DNA of 64,000 nt from contig CAISIK010000022.1 of assembly GCA_903885375.1 (NCBI GenBank), positions 1-64,000 of the forward strand, in the 5' to 3' direction. How positions within the stretch are numbered: position 1 is the first letter of the stretch; every line of letters starts with the position of its first letter. The DNA is from an uncultured Pseudomonadota bacterium. GTDB lineage: Bacteria > Myxococcota_A > UBA796 > SXON01. Both the position numbers and the translations under genes were made by a program. The notes under the pieces were generated by a model that was not told the DNA's origin, did no database searches, and saw only the letters and a program-made list of their open reading frames with translations. Shown here in pieces: positions 25,125 through 33,204 of this stretch.

Positions 25125-25973
25125 TCAGCCCCACCAGCTCTGCAGGGGCGCCAGCACCACCGGTTGGGCCCCGCCGGCCCGAATCTCCTCGACGAAGCCC
25201 TCCACATCCACGCCGGGGAGCTGCCGTGGCGGCGCCTCGATCGGCTGGCTGAAATCATCCCAGTGGCAGGGGATGACCACCCGCGGACGCACCCGTTCGA
25301 GCAGGTTGCGCGTGTAGTCCTGCCGGTACTGGCGGCCCACGGCGCAGAGCAGGAGCACATCGGCGGGAGCGAGCGCCTCCTCGAAGTAATCGGCGGAGTC
25401 GATGTGCAGCACCCGCACCCCATCGAGCTCCATGTGCCAGTGGAGGACCTCGCCGTGCGGGAGGTCGCCGATGCGGGGGGGCCAGGGCGGCGGGGCGGTC
25501 AGGCGGCCGGGAAACGGGATGCGGCCGAAGATGGCCTTGCCGTGTCGGGAGGGCCAGGCGGTTGCGCGGGCGGCGCCGCATTCCACCGGCTCGCGGGGCG
25601 TCACCGTGACGAAGCGGGACAGGTCGAAGCCAGCCGCAGAGGCGATCTGTCGTGTGTCCTCGCTGCCGAGCAGGCGGGCGCCGGTTTGGGTGGCCACCGC
25701 GGGACCATCCAGCGCATGGTCGTAGTGGCTGTGCCCGATCAGCACCTCGTCGGCCTCGGGGAAATAGCGTCGGACCCGCTCGGCATCCACCGGCAGGCGC
25801 CCAAATGCGGTGCGCCAGAGTCCCGCGCGGGACACGTAGGGGTCGAGCACGAAGGTGCGCGACTGCCCCTGCACCACGAAGCCTGCCGTGCCCATGAAGG
25901 TGAAGCGGACCTTGCCCCGCGAGGGTTCGAGGTGGAACGGCGGCGGCGGGCGCGTGAGCAGGCGGCGAATCAC
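25125..25973 (-). CDS. MBL-fold metal-dependent hydrolase
   Basis: A 282-residue metallo-beta-lactamase-fold protein. The metal motif HSHYDH near residue 81 is intact and a C-terminal His in VVIPCHWDDF completes the expected site. The family resembles UlaG or N-acyl-phosphatidylethanolamine phospholipase D-like hydrolases (start FTFMGTAGFVVQG; DPYVSRAG), but the substrate is not evident. The GTG start shares the GTGA overlap with the nadC stop, so the two are translationally coupled; a link to NAD synthesis is not obvious. Confidence 0.85.
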   Translation of the reverse strand: MIRRLLTRPPPPFHLEPSRGKVRFTFMGTAGFVVQGQSRTFVLDPYVSRAGLWRTAFGRLPVDAERVRRYFPEADEVLIGHSHYDHALDGPAVATQTGARLLGSEDTRQIASAAGFDLSRFVTVTPREPVECGAARATAWPSRHGKAIFGRIPFPGRLTAPPPWPPRIGDLPHGEVLHWHMELDGVRVLHIDSADYFEEALAPADVLLLCAVGRQYRQDYTRNLLERVRPRVVIPCHWDDFSQPIEAPPRQLPGVDVEGFVEEIRAGGAQPVVLAPLQSWWG

Positions 25974-26791
25974 GCCGGCAGCATGCGCATGCTGAGGTCC
26001 ACCCAGCGCGCCTGGTGGATGAGGCCGCCCATGCTCACCCGATGCACGCCCAGGGCACGCAGCACGGGCAGGCGGGCGGGCGTGATGCCGCCGCTCACCT
26101 CGAGGCGGGCGCGGCCCGCGGTGATGCGCACGGCGTCGGCCAGCATCGCGTCGGTCATGTTGTCGAGGAGGATGTCGTCGGCGCCGGCTTCGAGGGCCTG
26201 CGCGAGCTCGTCGAGGTTCTCCACCTCCACCTCCACGCGCAGGAGCGGGTGCGCCCCGGCGCGCGCGCGCTCCACGGCCGGGCGGATGCCGCCGGCGGCC
26301 ACGATGTGGTTGTCCTTGATGAGAATGCCGTCGAAGAGGCCGAAGCGGTGGTTGCCCGCGCCCCCGTGACGCACCGCCTGCTTTTCCAGCTGGCGGTGCA
26401 AGGGAGTGGTCTTGCGGGTGTCCACGAGGCGGATTCCCGGCGCATGCTCCACCACCTTGCGCACGTGGGTGGCGATGCCGGAGAGCCGCATGAGGAAGTT
26501 GAGCGCCACCCGCTCGGCAGTGAGCAGGCTCCGGGCCGGGCCGTGCGCGAACGCCACCGGTGCCGGCCCCGCCTCGCCGGCGGCGCCACCGTCGGGCACC
26601 ACCACCTCGTAGGCGCAGCCCACCTGCCGGAAGACCTCGGCGGCCACGGTCTGGCCGCTCACCACGAGGGCCTCCTTCGCATCGAACCGGGCGCGGCCGA
26701 TCGCCTCGGCGGGGACGGTGGCCTCCGTGGTCAGATCACCGTGGCCGACGTCTTCTTCGAGGCTGAGGCGCACCAGTTCGTCGAGCTTCAT
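25970..26791 (-). CDS. nadC: Quinolinate phosphoribosyltransferase (nicotinate-nucleotide pyrophosphorylase)
   Basis: A 273-residue NadC that converts quinolinate and PRPP to nicotinate mononucleotide, CO2 and pyrophosphate in de novo NAD synthesis. Family blocks are complete: EEDVGHGDLTTEA, LNFLMRLSGIAT, DTRKTTPLHRQLEKQAVRHG, NHRFGLFDGILIKDNHI and GADDILLDNM, with the C-terminal SGGI. ATG at 26791 is preferred to a GTG at 26797 because TAGGCC lies six bases upstream and homologues start MKL-type. It follows the spherulin-4-like gene by 31 bases. No nadA or nadB is nearby. Confidence 0.93.
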   Translation of the reverse strand: MKLDELVRLSLEEDVGHGDLTTEATVPAEAIGRARFDAKEALVVSGQTVAAEVFRQVGCAYEVVVPDGGAAGEAGPAPVAFAHGPARSLLTAERVALNFLMRLSGIATHVRKVVEHAPGIRLVDTRKTTPLHRQLEKQAVRHGGAGNHRFGLFDGILIKDNHIVAAGGIRPAVERARAGAHPLLRVEVEVENLDELAQALEAGADDILLDNMTDAMLADAVRITAGRARLEVSGGITPARLPVLRALGVHRVSMGGLIHQARWVDLSMRMLPA

Positions 26792-26822
26792 GCCCACGGC
26801 CTAACCCGGCCGCCGCGGCCCT

Positions 26823-27665
26823 CTACCGGGCGATGAGCGCGACCTCGTCGGCCCAGTAGGTGGGAAGCGTGGTGAAGGCCGCCGCCTCCGGGGCATCCGT
26901 CACGTACACATGGCCGATCCCCAGCTCGCGGGCGTGCTCGAACACCCCGGGCAGCGCGGCCGCGTCGGCCTCCCACACCCAGGCGGCGAACCGTTCGGGC
27001 GATTCCGCTCCCATCCAGTCACGCGCCGCACGCGCGCCGAACGCCGACGCGGACTCCGCCGCCACCACCACCACATCGGCGGCATCGAGCAGCTCGGGGC
27101 AGTCAAGGTCGCTCTGGATCACCACGAGCGCATCCTTGTCGGCGTCGGCCGAATCGGCATGCCCGGCCGCTTCGGTGTAGGCCGCCACCGCGCTGCACGC
27201 GGAGGCGCCGGAGGTGGAGAGCCAAACGCCGGCGCCGTCGTACCAGGCCACGTACCGGCCCAGCTCGCGCGCCACGTCGTCGCCATCCCGTGCCCCGCCT
27301 TCGGTGGGCACGAACCCCACCACGGGCACGCCCGCCGCCGCGCCGGCGCTGAAGAGGGCGCCCCAGCTCCCATCCCGGGCGGTGCCCGGACCGTCGGACG
27401 GATTCACCGCGAGCGAGCCGCGCGAAGCCGCGAGCCCGCTCACGAGCTCGGCCTGCGCCTCGGCGGTGCCGAGCGCGGCCAGCGGGGCGAGGAGGTGCAT
27501 TCCCGCGTAGGGCGGCGCCTGCACCTCCTCGCCGCTGTCCCCGGCGGTGTCCGGCGGCGCGGTGTCGGCGGCCGAATCCTCGGCGGTGGCGCCGGTTTCC
27601 CCCTCCCCCGCACCCGGTCCCGACCCGGCCACCCCACAGCCCAACGCGAGGAGCAGGAGCCCCAT
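26823..27665 (-). CDS. Spherulin-4-like lipoprotein with altered active-site region
   Basis: A 280-residue lipoprotein (lipobox ALGC, Cys 10) with a Thr/Asp/Glu linker rich in DTA and DSG. Residues about 52-275 match the spherulation-specific family 4 TIM-barrel pattern: LLAPLA near the start, SLAVNPSDGPG (the family's NP-SGPG block), VVGFVPTEGGARDGDDV and RYVAWYDGAGVWLST. In canonical members the last block ends Gly-Ile-Phe-Leu-Asp-Glu; here it reads GVWLST, so the acidic pair is lost. That suggests carbohydrate binding without hydrolysis, or a changed activity. It starts immediately after the TonB-receptor stop. Confidence 0.65.
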   Translation of the reverse strand: MGLLLLALGCGVAGSGPGAGEGETGATAEDSAADTAPPDTAGDSGEEVQAPPYAGMHLLAPLAALGTAEAQAELVSGLAASRGSLAVNPSDGPGTARDGSWGALFSAGAAAGVPVVGFVPTEGGARDGDDVARELGRYVAWYDGAGVWLSTSGASACSAVAAYTEAAGHADSADADKDALVVIQSDLDCPELLDAADVVVVAAESASAFGARAARDWMGAESPERFAAWVWEADAAALPGVFEHARELGIGHVYVTDAPEAAAFTTLPTYWADEVALIAR

Positions 27666-30434
27666 CTAGTAGGTGACCGTGAGCGAAGCGCGGATGCTGC
27701 GGGGCTCCTGCCGGTACAGCACCAGCCCGAAGTTCTCGTCGTCGTTCTCGTAGTTGGTCACGGCCTCGCTCAGGTCGAGGACGTTGAACAGGTCCACGGC
27801 CAGCTCGGCGGACTGGGCCTTGCCCCACTTGAAGTTCTCGGCGAGGTGCAGGTCGAAGTACTGCACGACCGGCATGAACCGGCTTCCGCGGCCCTCCGGC
27901 AGGGCCGAGTAGTCCTGGTAGTTCGGCACCCAGCCGCGCTTCTGCCAGGCATGGCCGCTGTCGAACTCGTACACCGCACCCACGGTGTGGTTCCAGGCGC
28001 CCGTGGTCACGGTGTAGCTGCCGTTCACCTTCACCGAGTGCAGGGAGTGGTAGGGCAGGTAGCCATAGTAGCCCGCTTCGTTGGAGTAGCTCCCGAGGCC
28101 CGCGTAGCCCTGCACGTAGTCGCCGGCGCCAGCGTCGAAGTAGTCGGCGCGCGTGTCGGCGTTGCCGATGTCATCGCCCCACACGCCCACCTCGTTGCCG
28201 TTGCCGCCGAAGTCGGTGCCCGAGGCGCTCTCGAACTGCCCGGGCAGCGTGCCCTTCGATTCGGACAGCGTGTAGCTGGCGAGGAGCTGCCAACGCTTGT
28301 CGAACTGCTTCTCCGCGGTGAACTCCACCGCCCAGTAGTCGCGACGCTTGTTCTCCGGGTTGGTGATGACCCAGGTGTAGTCGTCGTAGTTGATGTCCTC
28401 GGGGATGTCGATGGTCTGCGAGAGGATGCCCCGGACGCCGAGCGCCAGCGTGGGGATGACCTCGCGCTGAACGGCCACCACCGCCTTGTCGAGGTGGTAG
28501 GGGCGCAGCTCGCCGTTGCAGGCGGCCTCCGCGGCCTTGGCATCCGCCCCCAGGGTGGCGAGGCTCTCCTCGGTGCAGAAGACCAGGGGATAGGCACCCT
28601 GGCTGAAGTAGGGCTCGGTCTGCGAGTAGGGACCGTAGTAGTAGTCGTACCCGGCGCTGCTCTTGCTGTCGCCCCACTCGGCGAAGGCGGCGCCGTTCAC
28701 GTCGTAGTACTGCCCGGCGTTCAGGGTGACCTTGGTCTTGTGATCGCCGGTGGCATCCCAGGCCACGCCGAGCCGCGGGGCGGGCATCACCTGATCGAGG
28801 ATGCGGGTGCCCTGGACCGTGTAGAGCGCCTCGTAGTCCACGCGCATGCCCGCGTTGACCGTGAGCACCTCCACGGGCTGCCAGTCGTCCTGCAGGTACC
28901 CCGAGAAGACGATCGCCCGGTGCGTGAGCGGGCCGACGTACTGGAACTCCTGCCGGGTGTAGCAGTCGGTGTAGTCGGGGGCGGTGCAGGGGTAGCCCTC
29001 ATCGCGCGTGGCGACGAGGCCATCCCCGGGGCCGTTGTAGTCGAGCTCGCGCGTTTCGCTGAGCTGCCAGGCCTCGATGCCGCCCTTCACACGATGGTCG
29101 CCGGTCTTGCCCTCGGCGAGCTGGGTGGCGGAGAGCGTAAAGCCCGCCCGGCTGCGGGTGTTGTAGTCGAAGCTCGAGCCGTTGCCGGTGTATTGACCGG
29201 CCTGGGCGTCGAAGATCTGCGGGGTTTCCGTGTCGCCCGACATGGGCGTCACGTCGAGCTGGCTGACGTTGTAGATGCCCTTCAGGTCGATCTCGGTGAA
29301 GATGCCCGGGCGCCACACCACCTCGATCTGGTTGCCGAGGTCGGTCGAGTGGTAGCGCTCCTGCGCCTCCGGCAGCACGGTGGAGCTGGTGAGCTGGTTC
29401 TCGATCTCGCTGAGCTGCCCGTTGAACTGGTAGCGGAGCTTGGCGTCGGGCGTGGCGAACCACGTGAGCTTGCCGAACCCGCCGCCATCGTAGGCGGCGT
29501 AGGGCGCCGAGGGGTCCTGACCCTCGTACACCGAGTTGTCGGCGCCGAGGTCGATCGACGCGAGGTACCAGAGCTTCTCCTTGGCGATCGGGCCACCGGC
29601 GAGCAGCGACACGGAGTGCGTCATGAACTCGCGCTTCTCGGTGGGCACCTCCTCGTGCTTCTGCAGGTCGACGATGTCGTAGGTGCCGGAGGAGGCCGCG
29701 GTGTTGAGGAAGTACCCGGCGCTGCCGAAGTGTTCGTCGCCACCATCCTTGGTGACCACGTTCACCGTCATGCCGGTGGCCTGCCCGAACTCGGCGGGAG
29801 CGCCGTCGGTGTACACCTGGATCTCTTCGATGGCATCGAAGTTCACGTTGGTGCCGAAGGTCTTGGTGGCGGGGTCGCGGGTGCTGATGCCGTCCACCAG
29901 GTAGTTGTTGCCGTACTGGCCCTCGCCGCGCACGCTGGGGTTGCCATCGCCGGGGCCGCCGCTCGAGGTGTCCACGCGGCCGGACACGCCCGGCAGCACG
30001 TTCACCACGTCCTGGTAGCTCCGGCCCACCGGCAGGTTGTCGAGCGCATCCTTCGTGAGCTGGGTGCTCACGGCGCTGCGCGAGGTGTCGAGCGCGGGCT
30101 GCGTTTCTTCGATGACCATGACCTCGGCGCCGACCGTGAGCGAGATCGCCACGAACGCCGCCTCGTCCAGCTTCACCCGCACCTTGCGCTCGGCGGTGGG
30201 GAAGCCGGTCTTGAACACCTTCAGCTCGTGCGTGCCCACCGGCACCGACACGAAGCGGAAGTTGCCCTCATCGTCGGTCGTGGCCTGGAGCTCGCCGGCG
30301 ATGAGCGGGCCGCTGAGCACGACGGTGGCGCCGGGAATGCCGAGCTCCGTTTCGTCGGCGATGGTGCCGCGAACCGAGCCGGACTGGGCCGCTTCCACAA
30401 AGGGGATGAGCAGGAGCGTGAGCATCGGGATCAT
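27666..30434 (-). CDS. TonB-dependent outer-membrane receptor with N-terminal CarboxypepD-like domain
   Basis: A 922-residue exported receptor. After a signal peptide (residues 1-16) comes a carboxypeptidase-regulatory-like beta domain (about 17-105, GSVRGTIADETELGIPGATV), then a plug (about 115-235; LPVGRSYQDVVNVLPGVSG, NNYLVDGIS, EEIQVYTDGAPAEFGQATG) and a barrel of about 680 residues ending in RASLTVTY, as expected of a BAM substrate. It should import a large or scarce substrate using TonB, but no TonB or ExbB/D genes are present here. ATGA overlap couples it to the IPT lipoprotein. The substrate is unknown. Confidence 0.9.
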   Translation of the reverse strand: MIPMLTLLLIPFVEAAQSGSVRGTIADETELGIPGATVVLSGPLIAGELQATTDDEGNFRFVSVPVGTHELKVFKTGFPTAERKVRVKLDEAAFVAISLTVGAEVMVIEETQPALDTSRSAVSTQLTKDALDNLPVGRSYQDVVNVLPGVSGRVDTSSGGPGDGNPSVRGEGQYGNNYLVDGISTRDPATKTFGTNVNFDAIEEIQVYTDGAPAEFGQATGMTVNVVTKDGGDEHFGSAGYFLNTAASSGTYDIVDLQKHEEVPTEKREFMTHSVSLLAGGPIAKEKLWYLASIDLGADNSVYEGQDPSAPYAAYDGGGFGKLTWFATPDAKLRYQFNGQLSEIENQLTSSTVLPEAQERYHSTDLGNQIEVVWRPGIFTEIDLKGIYNVSQLDVTPMSGDTETPQIFDAQAGQYTGNGSSFDYNTRSRAGFTLSATQLAEGKTGDHRVKGGIEAWQLSETRELDYNGPGDGLVATRDEGYPCTAPDYTDCYTRQEFQYVGPLTHRAIVFSGYLQDDWQPVEVLTVNAGMRVDYEALYTVQGTRILDQVMPAPRLGVAWDATGDHKTKVTLNAGQYYDVNGAAFAEWGDSKSSAGYDYYYGPYSQTEPYFSQGAYPLVFCTEESLATLGADAKAAEAACNGELRPYHLDKAVVAVQREVIPTLALGVRGILSQTIDIPEDINYDDYTWVITNPENKRRDYWAVEFTAEKQFDKRWQLLASYTLSESKGTLPGQFESASGTDFGGNGNEVGVWGDDIGNADTRADYFDAGAGDYVQGYAGLGSYSNEAGYYGYLPYHSLHSVKVNGSYTVTTGAWNHTVGAVYEFDSGHAWQKRGWVPNYQDYSALPEGRGSRFMPVVQYFDLHLAENFKWGKAQSAELAVDLFNVLDLSEAVTNYENDDENFGLVLYRQEPRSIRASLTVTY

Positions 30435-31090
30435 TCTCCACCCCCGTAGGTCAAGGTCTGGTCGGTGCAGCTACTGCCGGTGTCCCCCGAATCGGGCGGT
30501 GGGCAGGGCGCCCCGCTGAGCACCGTGCCGTCGTCGACCCGTACCAGCTCGAGGTAGTACTCCCCGTCGGCGAGCGCGGGAGCGGTGAAGCTGGCCGTGC
30601 CGGTGCCGCACATGGAGATCAGCGGCAGGTCGGCGCCCTGGGGGGTGCCATCGGCGCTCACGATACGCGCCGCGGCCACGGTGGTGTCGAGCCCGCAGCC
30701 GTTCAGGGTGACGGTGAGGCCATCCGCGAGGCCGGTGGTGGGCGTGACGGCATCGACCGTTCCCAGCCCGGGGCACTCCACGTAGTAGTAGCCGGCCGTG
30801 CCCTTGAGGGTGGAGGTCACGCCGCCGGACCGGAGGGTCACCTCCGCGTAGCCATGCTGCCCCGCGGGAGCGGTGCCGCTGAGCACGAAGCCCTTGTCGG
30901 CCTTGCGCTCGGGGAGGGTGATGTCGGTGATGTCGGAGCCGCCGATGGAGGCGGTGGCATCGTCGGAAAAGCCGTGACCCGAGAGGGTGACCGGGTTGCA
31001 ACCATCCACCCACCCGTAGATGGGGGAGATCGACACGAGGCCGTAGCCGGCATCGTTGCACGCGCCGAGAAGGGCGAGGGTGAGGAACAC
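30431..31090 (-). CDS. IPT/TIG-domain lipoprotein upstream of the receptor
   Basis: A 219-residue lipoprotein: VFLTLALLGAC provides the lipobox with Cys 12. Two IPT/TIG immunoglobulin-like repeats follow, each starting with a Ser/Thr-Pro block (SISPIYGWVDGCNPVTLSGH; DAVTPTTGLADGLTVTLNGC), and a C-terminal Cys/Pro tail with SGDTGSS. The GTG at 31090 is preceded by GGAG with a six-base spacer. Its stop overlaps the receptor start (ATGA), and one gene lies 44 bases upstream. A surface binding partner for the receptor is inferred from position and from IPT domains in SusD-like proteins. Confidence 0.7.
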   Translation of the reverse strand: MFLTLALLGACNDAGYGLVSISPIYGWVDGCNPVTLSGHGFSDDATASIGGSDITDITLPERKADKGFVLSGTAPAGQHGYAEVTLRSGGVTSTLKGTAGYYYVECPGLGTVDAVTPTTGLADGLTVTLNGCGLDTTVAAARIVSADGTPQGADLPLISMCGTGTASFTAPALADGEYYLELVRVDDGTVLSGAPCPPPDSGDTGSSCTDQTLTYGGGE

Positions 31091-31134
31091 GCAGGGCTCC
31101 GAATGGTTCCCGGTTCTATCACACCCTCCGCCGC

Positions 31135-31515
31135 TTAGAACGAGATGGGACGCCCCGCTGCGCCGGGAGAGGTCGGCCGGGGCTCGGCCGGGAGCTCGGG
31201 AGGAGCGGGCGGCAGCGGGGCTTCTTCGAGCACGAATTCGGTCGGCGCGAACTCCCCGATCGCCTCCTCCTCCACCTCCTCCTCGACCTCGGCTTCCACC
31301 ACCGCCTGCGCGGGCAGGACGAGCGCCTCGGCGGTGCGCTGGAAGCTCTGCACCCGGTGGCAAGGCACGATGAGGATCGCGCCCTGCAGGTCGCCCTCCA
31401 GCACGCTCATCTGGCAGTCGCCATGCACCTCGTAGCGCGCGAGGTCCACCTCGAGCACCACGCCGTTGTCGAGGGTCACGCTGTCGGCGAAGGCGAACGA
31501 AAGAAGCAGGAGCAT
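31135..31515 (-). CDS. Small exported Pro/Glu-rich protein, first gene of the receptor operon
   Basis: A 126-residue exported protein with a signal peptide (MLLLLSFAFADS). Residues 13-65 form a small beta domain (VTLDNGVVLEVDLARYEV) resembling the DUF-type module at the N-terminus of the protein at 29. Two Cys could form a disulfide. A Glu-rich then Pro-rich tail follows. No family recognised. It is 44 bases before the IPT lipoprotein and probably in the same operon. Confidence 0.55.
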   Translation of the reverse strand: MLLLLSFAFADSVTLDNGVVLEVDLARYEVHGDCQMSVLEGDLQGAILIVPCHRVQSFQRTAEALVLPAQAVVEAEVEEEVEEEAIGEFAPTEFVLEEAPLPPAPPELPAEPRPTSPGAAGRPISF

Positions 31516-31720
31516 CGAAATCCCCAGGATGCGCTACCGACACCCGACCCGGCCGGAAGCGCTACCTGCGCCCGGAAGTTCGCCCCCTCCCCGCCGCGCC
31601 GCCCGGCCCGGCGAGCACCGGCACGCCGGAACGAAGATCGATCTCATCCGCGGTCGCCATTTGTCACGGAATTCGTAGTACCCTCTCGGCGCGGCATTCC
31701 GCCGCCCCCGGAGACGACCC

Positions 31721-32413
31721 ATGAGTGAATCAAGCCGAGCGCGGCAGCTGCTCGAGGAGCTGGCGGAAGAGCGGCGCAAGGGGACACAGACGCGTCGCAT
31801 CATCACCTACGTGGTGCTTGCGATGTTCGCCCTGAGCGTCGGAAGCGTTTACTACAAGGTGAAGAACTTCGATGTGGAGGCCTTCACTGGCACCCTCCAG
31901 AAGGAGACCAGCGCCCGGGTCTGGCCGCTGGTGGAGCGCGAGATGGATGCCCTGGCCAAGGACGCCGGCCCCGCGCTGAGCGCCGCGCTGGCCGACGAGG
32001 CCGCGAACTTCGCCCCCAAGTTCCAGGCGAGGATCGACGTGGAGGCCGCCACCTTCAGCGAGAACCTCCACGGGCACATGAAGAGTTCGCTCGACTCGGC
32101 CTTCATCGTCGCGATGGCCAAGGACAAGGACGCGCTCATGGCGCGCTTCCCGCAGTTCAAGGATGACTCCGCGAAGTACGACGAGCTCGTGGCACGCCTG
32201 AACACGGCCACGCAGGCGTGGGCCATGACGCAGCTCGACACCACGTTCAAGGAGCACATCGCCGTGCTGCAGTCCATCAACGAGCAGGTCGCGATCCTGA
32301 GCAAGATCAGCGCCGAAGATCGCGCCAAGAACGGCGACCCGCAGGCCGAGGAGGTCATGGAGCTCTTCGTGCAGATCATGAACAGCCGTCTGGAAGGGGG
32401 GGCAGCCAAATGA
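31721..32413 (+). CDS. Single-pass membrane protein with long helical periplasmic domain
   Basis: A 230-residue protein with a charged N-terminus (residues 1-26, basic), one membrane helix (about 27-46, ITYVVLAMFALSVGSVYY) and a long helical, mostly charged C-terminal domain. GGAG lies seven bases before the ATG. No family recognised. Its stop overlaps the start of the next gene (ATGA), and both proteins share the layout of a short head, one helix and a long helical tail, so they may form a complex. Confidence 0.6.
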   Translation: MSESSRARQLLEELAEERRKGTQTRRIITYVVLAMFALSVGSVYYKVKNFDVEAFTGTLQKETSARVWPLVEREMDALAKDAGPALSAALADEAANFAPKFQARIDVEAATFSENLHGHMKSSLDSAFIVAMAKDKDALMARFPQFKDDSAKYDELVARLNTATQAWAMTQLDTTFKEHIAVLQSINEQVAILSKISAEDRAKNGDPQAEEVMELFVQIMNSRLEGGAAK

Positions 32414-33204
32414 GCGACGCCATCAAGGAAATCGAAGGGCTCCTCGAAGCCGAGATCGCCAAGGAGCGCGCCTCGAACGCCATGACCATGAAGGTGGGCG
32501 GCGGGTTCGCGGTCTTCGTGGGCTGCTACCTGTTGTGGATGACGTGGAACGTGAGCACCCTGCTCGACCCGCACGGGCTCGCGCTGGCGGCAAGCGGCTT
32601 CGCCATTGGCGCCGTGCCGGAAGCCTCCGGGGAAATCCGCAAGCTGGTGATCGACGGCGCCCCCGACCTCGTTCGCATGGGCTCCGACGAGATCCTCGCC
32701 ATGGTGCCCGGCTACCGGGTGCAGCTCGAGGGGGAGATCACCCCCGTGATCGACGAGGTGTGCACCGTGGTCGCCAGTGCGGCGGTCCACAAGCTCGCCA
32801 CGCAGGCCGGCTCGCCCGGCGCCACCTACACCTCCTCGGAGGCGCTGCAGGCCGGCGCCGACGCGGCGGTGGCCCGGGTCGACGCGCTGCTCGAAGATGC
32901 GATGGACCTCCCCGACCCCGACGATGAGGGGATCACCCCCCGTCAGCGCATCGACGAGTCCCTGAAGGGGCTCAAGAAGATCGACGCGCAGCTCAAGATC
33001 ATGAACAAGAAGGGCGGCGACCCCGCGGAGCGCGAGCTCCTCGTGGCGTGGCTCGGCCTGATCACCTCGCACGTCGAGGAGAGCGACAAGGCGCTCGTGG
33101 AGGACCACAAGGCCGCCGCGCGGGAAGAGGCCGCGGAGAAGAAGGGAGAGGCGCCGGCCGCTCCCGCTCCCGCCGCCCCGACCGAGGCGCCCGCGACGCA
33201 CTGA
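32410..33204 (+). CDS. Second membrane protein of an unknown two-gene module
   Basis: A 264-residue protein with a short helical N-terminus, a membrane segment (about 28-48, GGFAVFVGCYLLWMTWNVST), a region of repeated Ala/Leu helices, and an acidic then Ala/Pro-rich tail. The ATG at 32410 overlaps the upstream stop by ATGA. A strong terminator hairpin follows 18 bases after its stop. It runs opposite the chromate-transporter gene and overlaps that gene's 3' extension. Confidence 0.6.
   Translation: MSDAIKEIEGLLEAEIAKERASNAMTMKVGGGFAVFVGCYLLWMTWNVSTLLDPHGLALAASGFAIGAVPEASGEIRKLVIDGAPDLVRMGSDEILAMVPGYRVQLEGEITPVIDEVCTVVASAAVHKLATQAGSPGATYTSSEALQAGADAAVARVDALLEDAMDLPDPDDEGITPRQRIDESLKGLKKIDAQLKIMNKKGGDPAERELLVAWLGLITSHVEESDKALVEDHKAAAREEAAEKKGEAPAAPAPAAPTEAPATH

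Noticed and set aside
26910..30449. An open frame of 1179 codons on the plus strand opposite the TonB receptor
   Set aside because: It is His/Gly/Val-rich noise antisense to a well-supported receptor; its length reflects the high G+C content.
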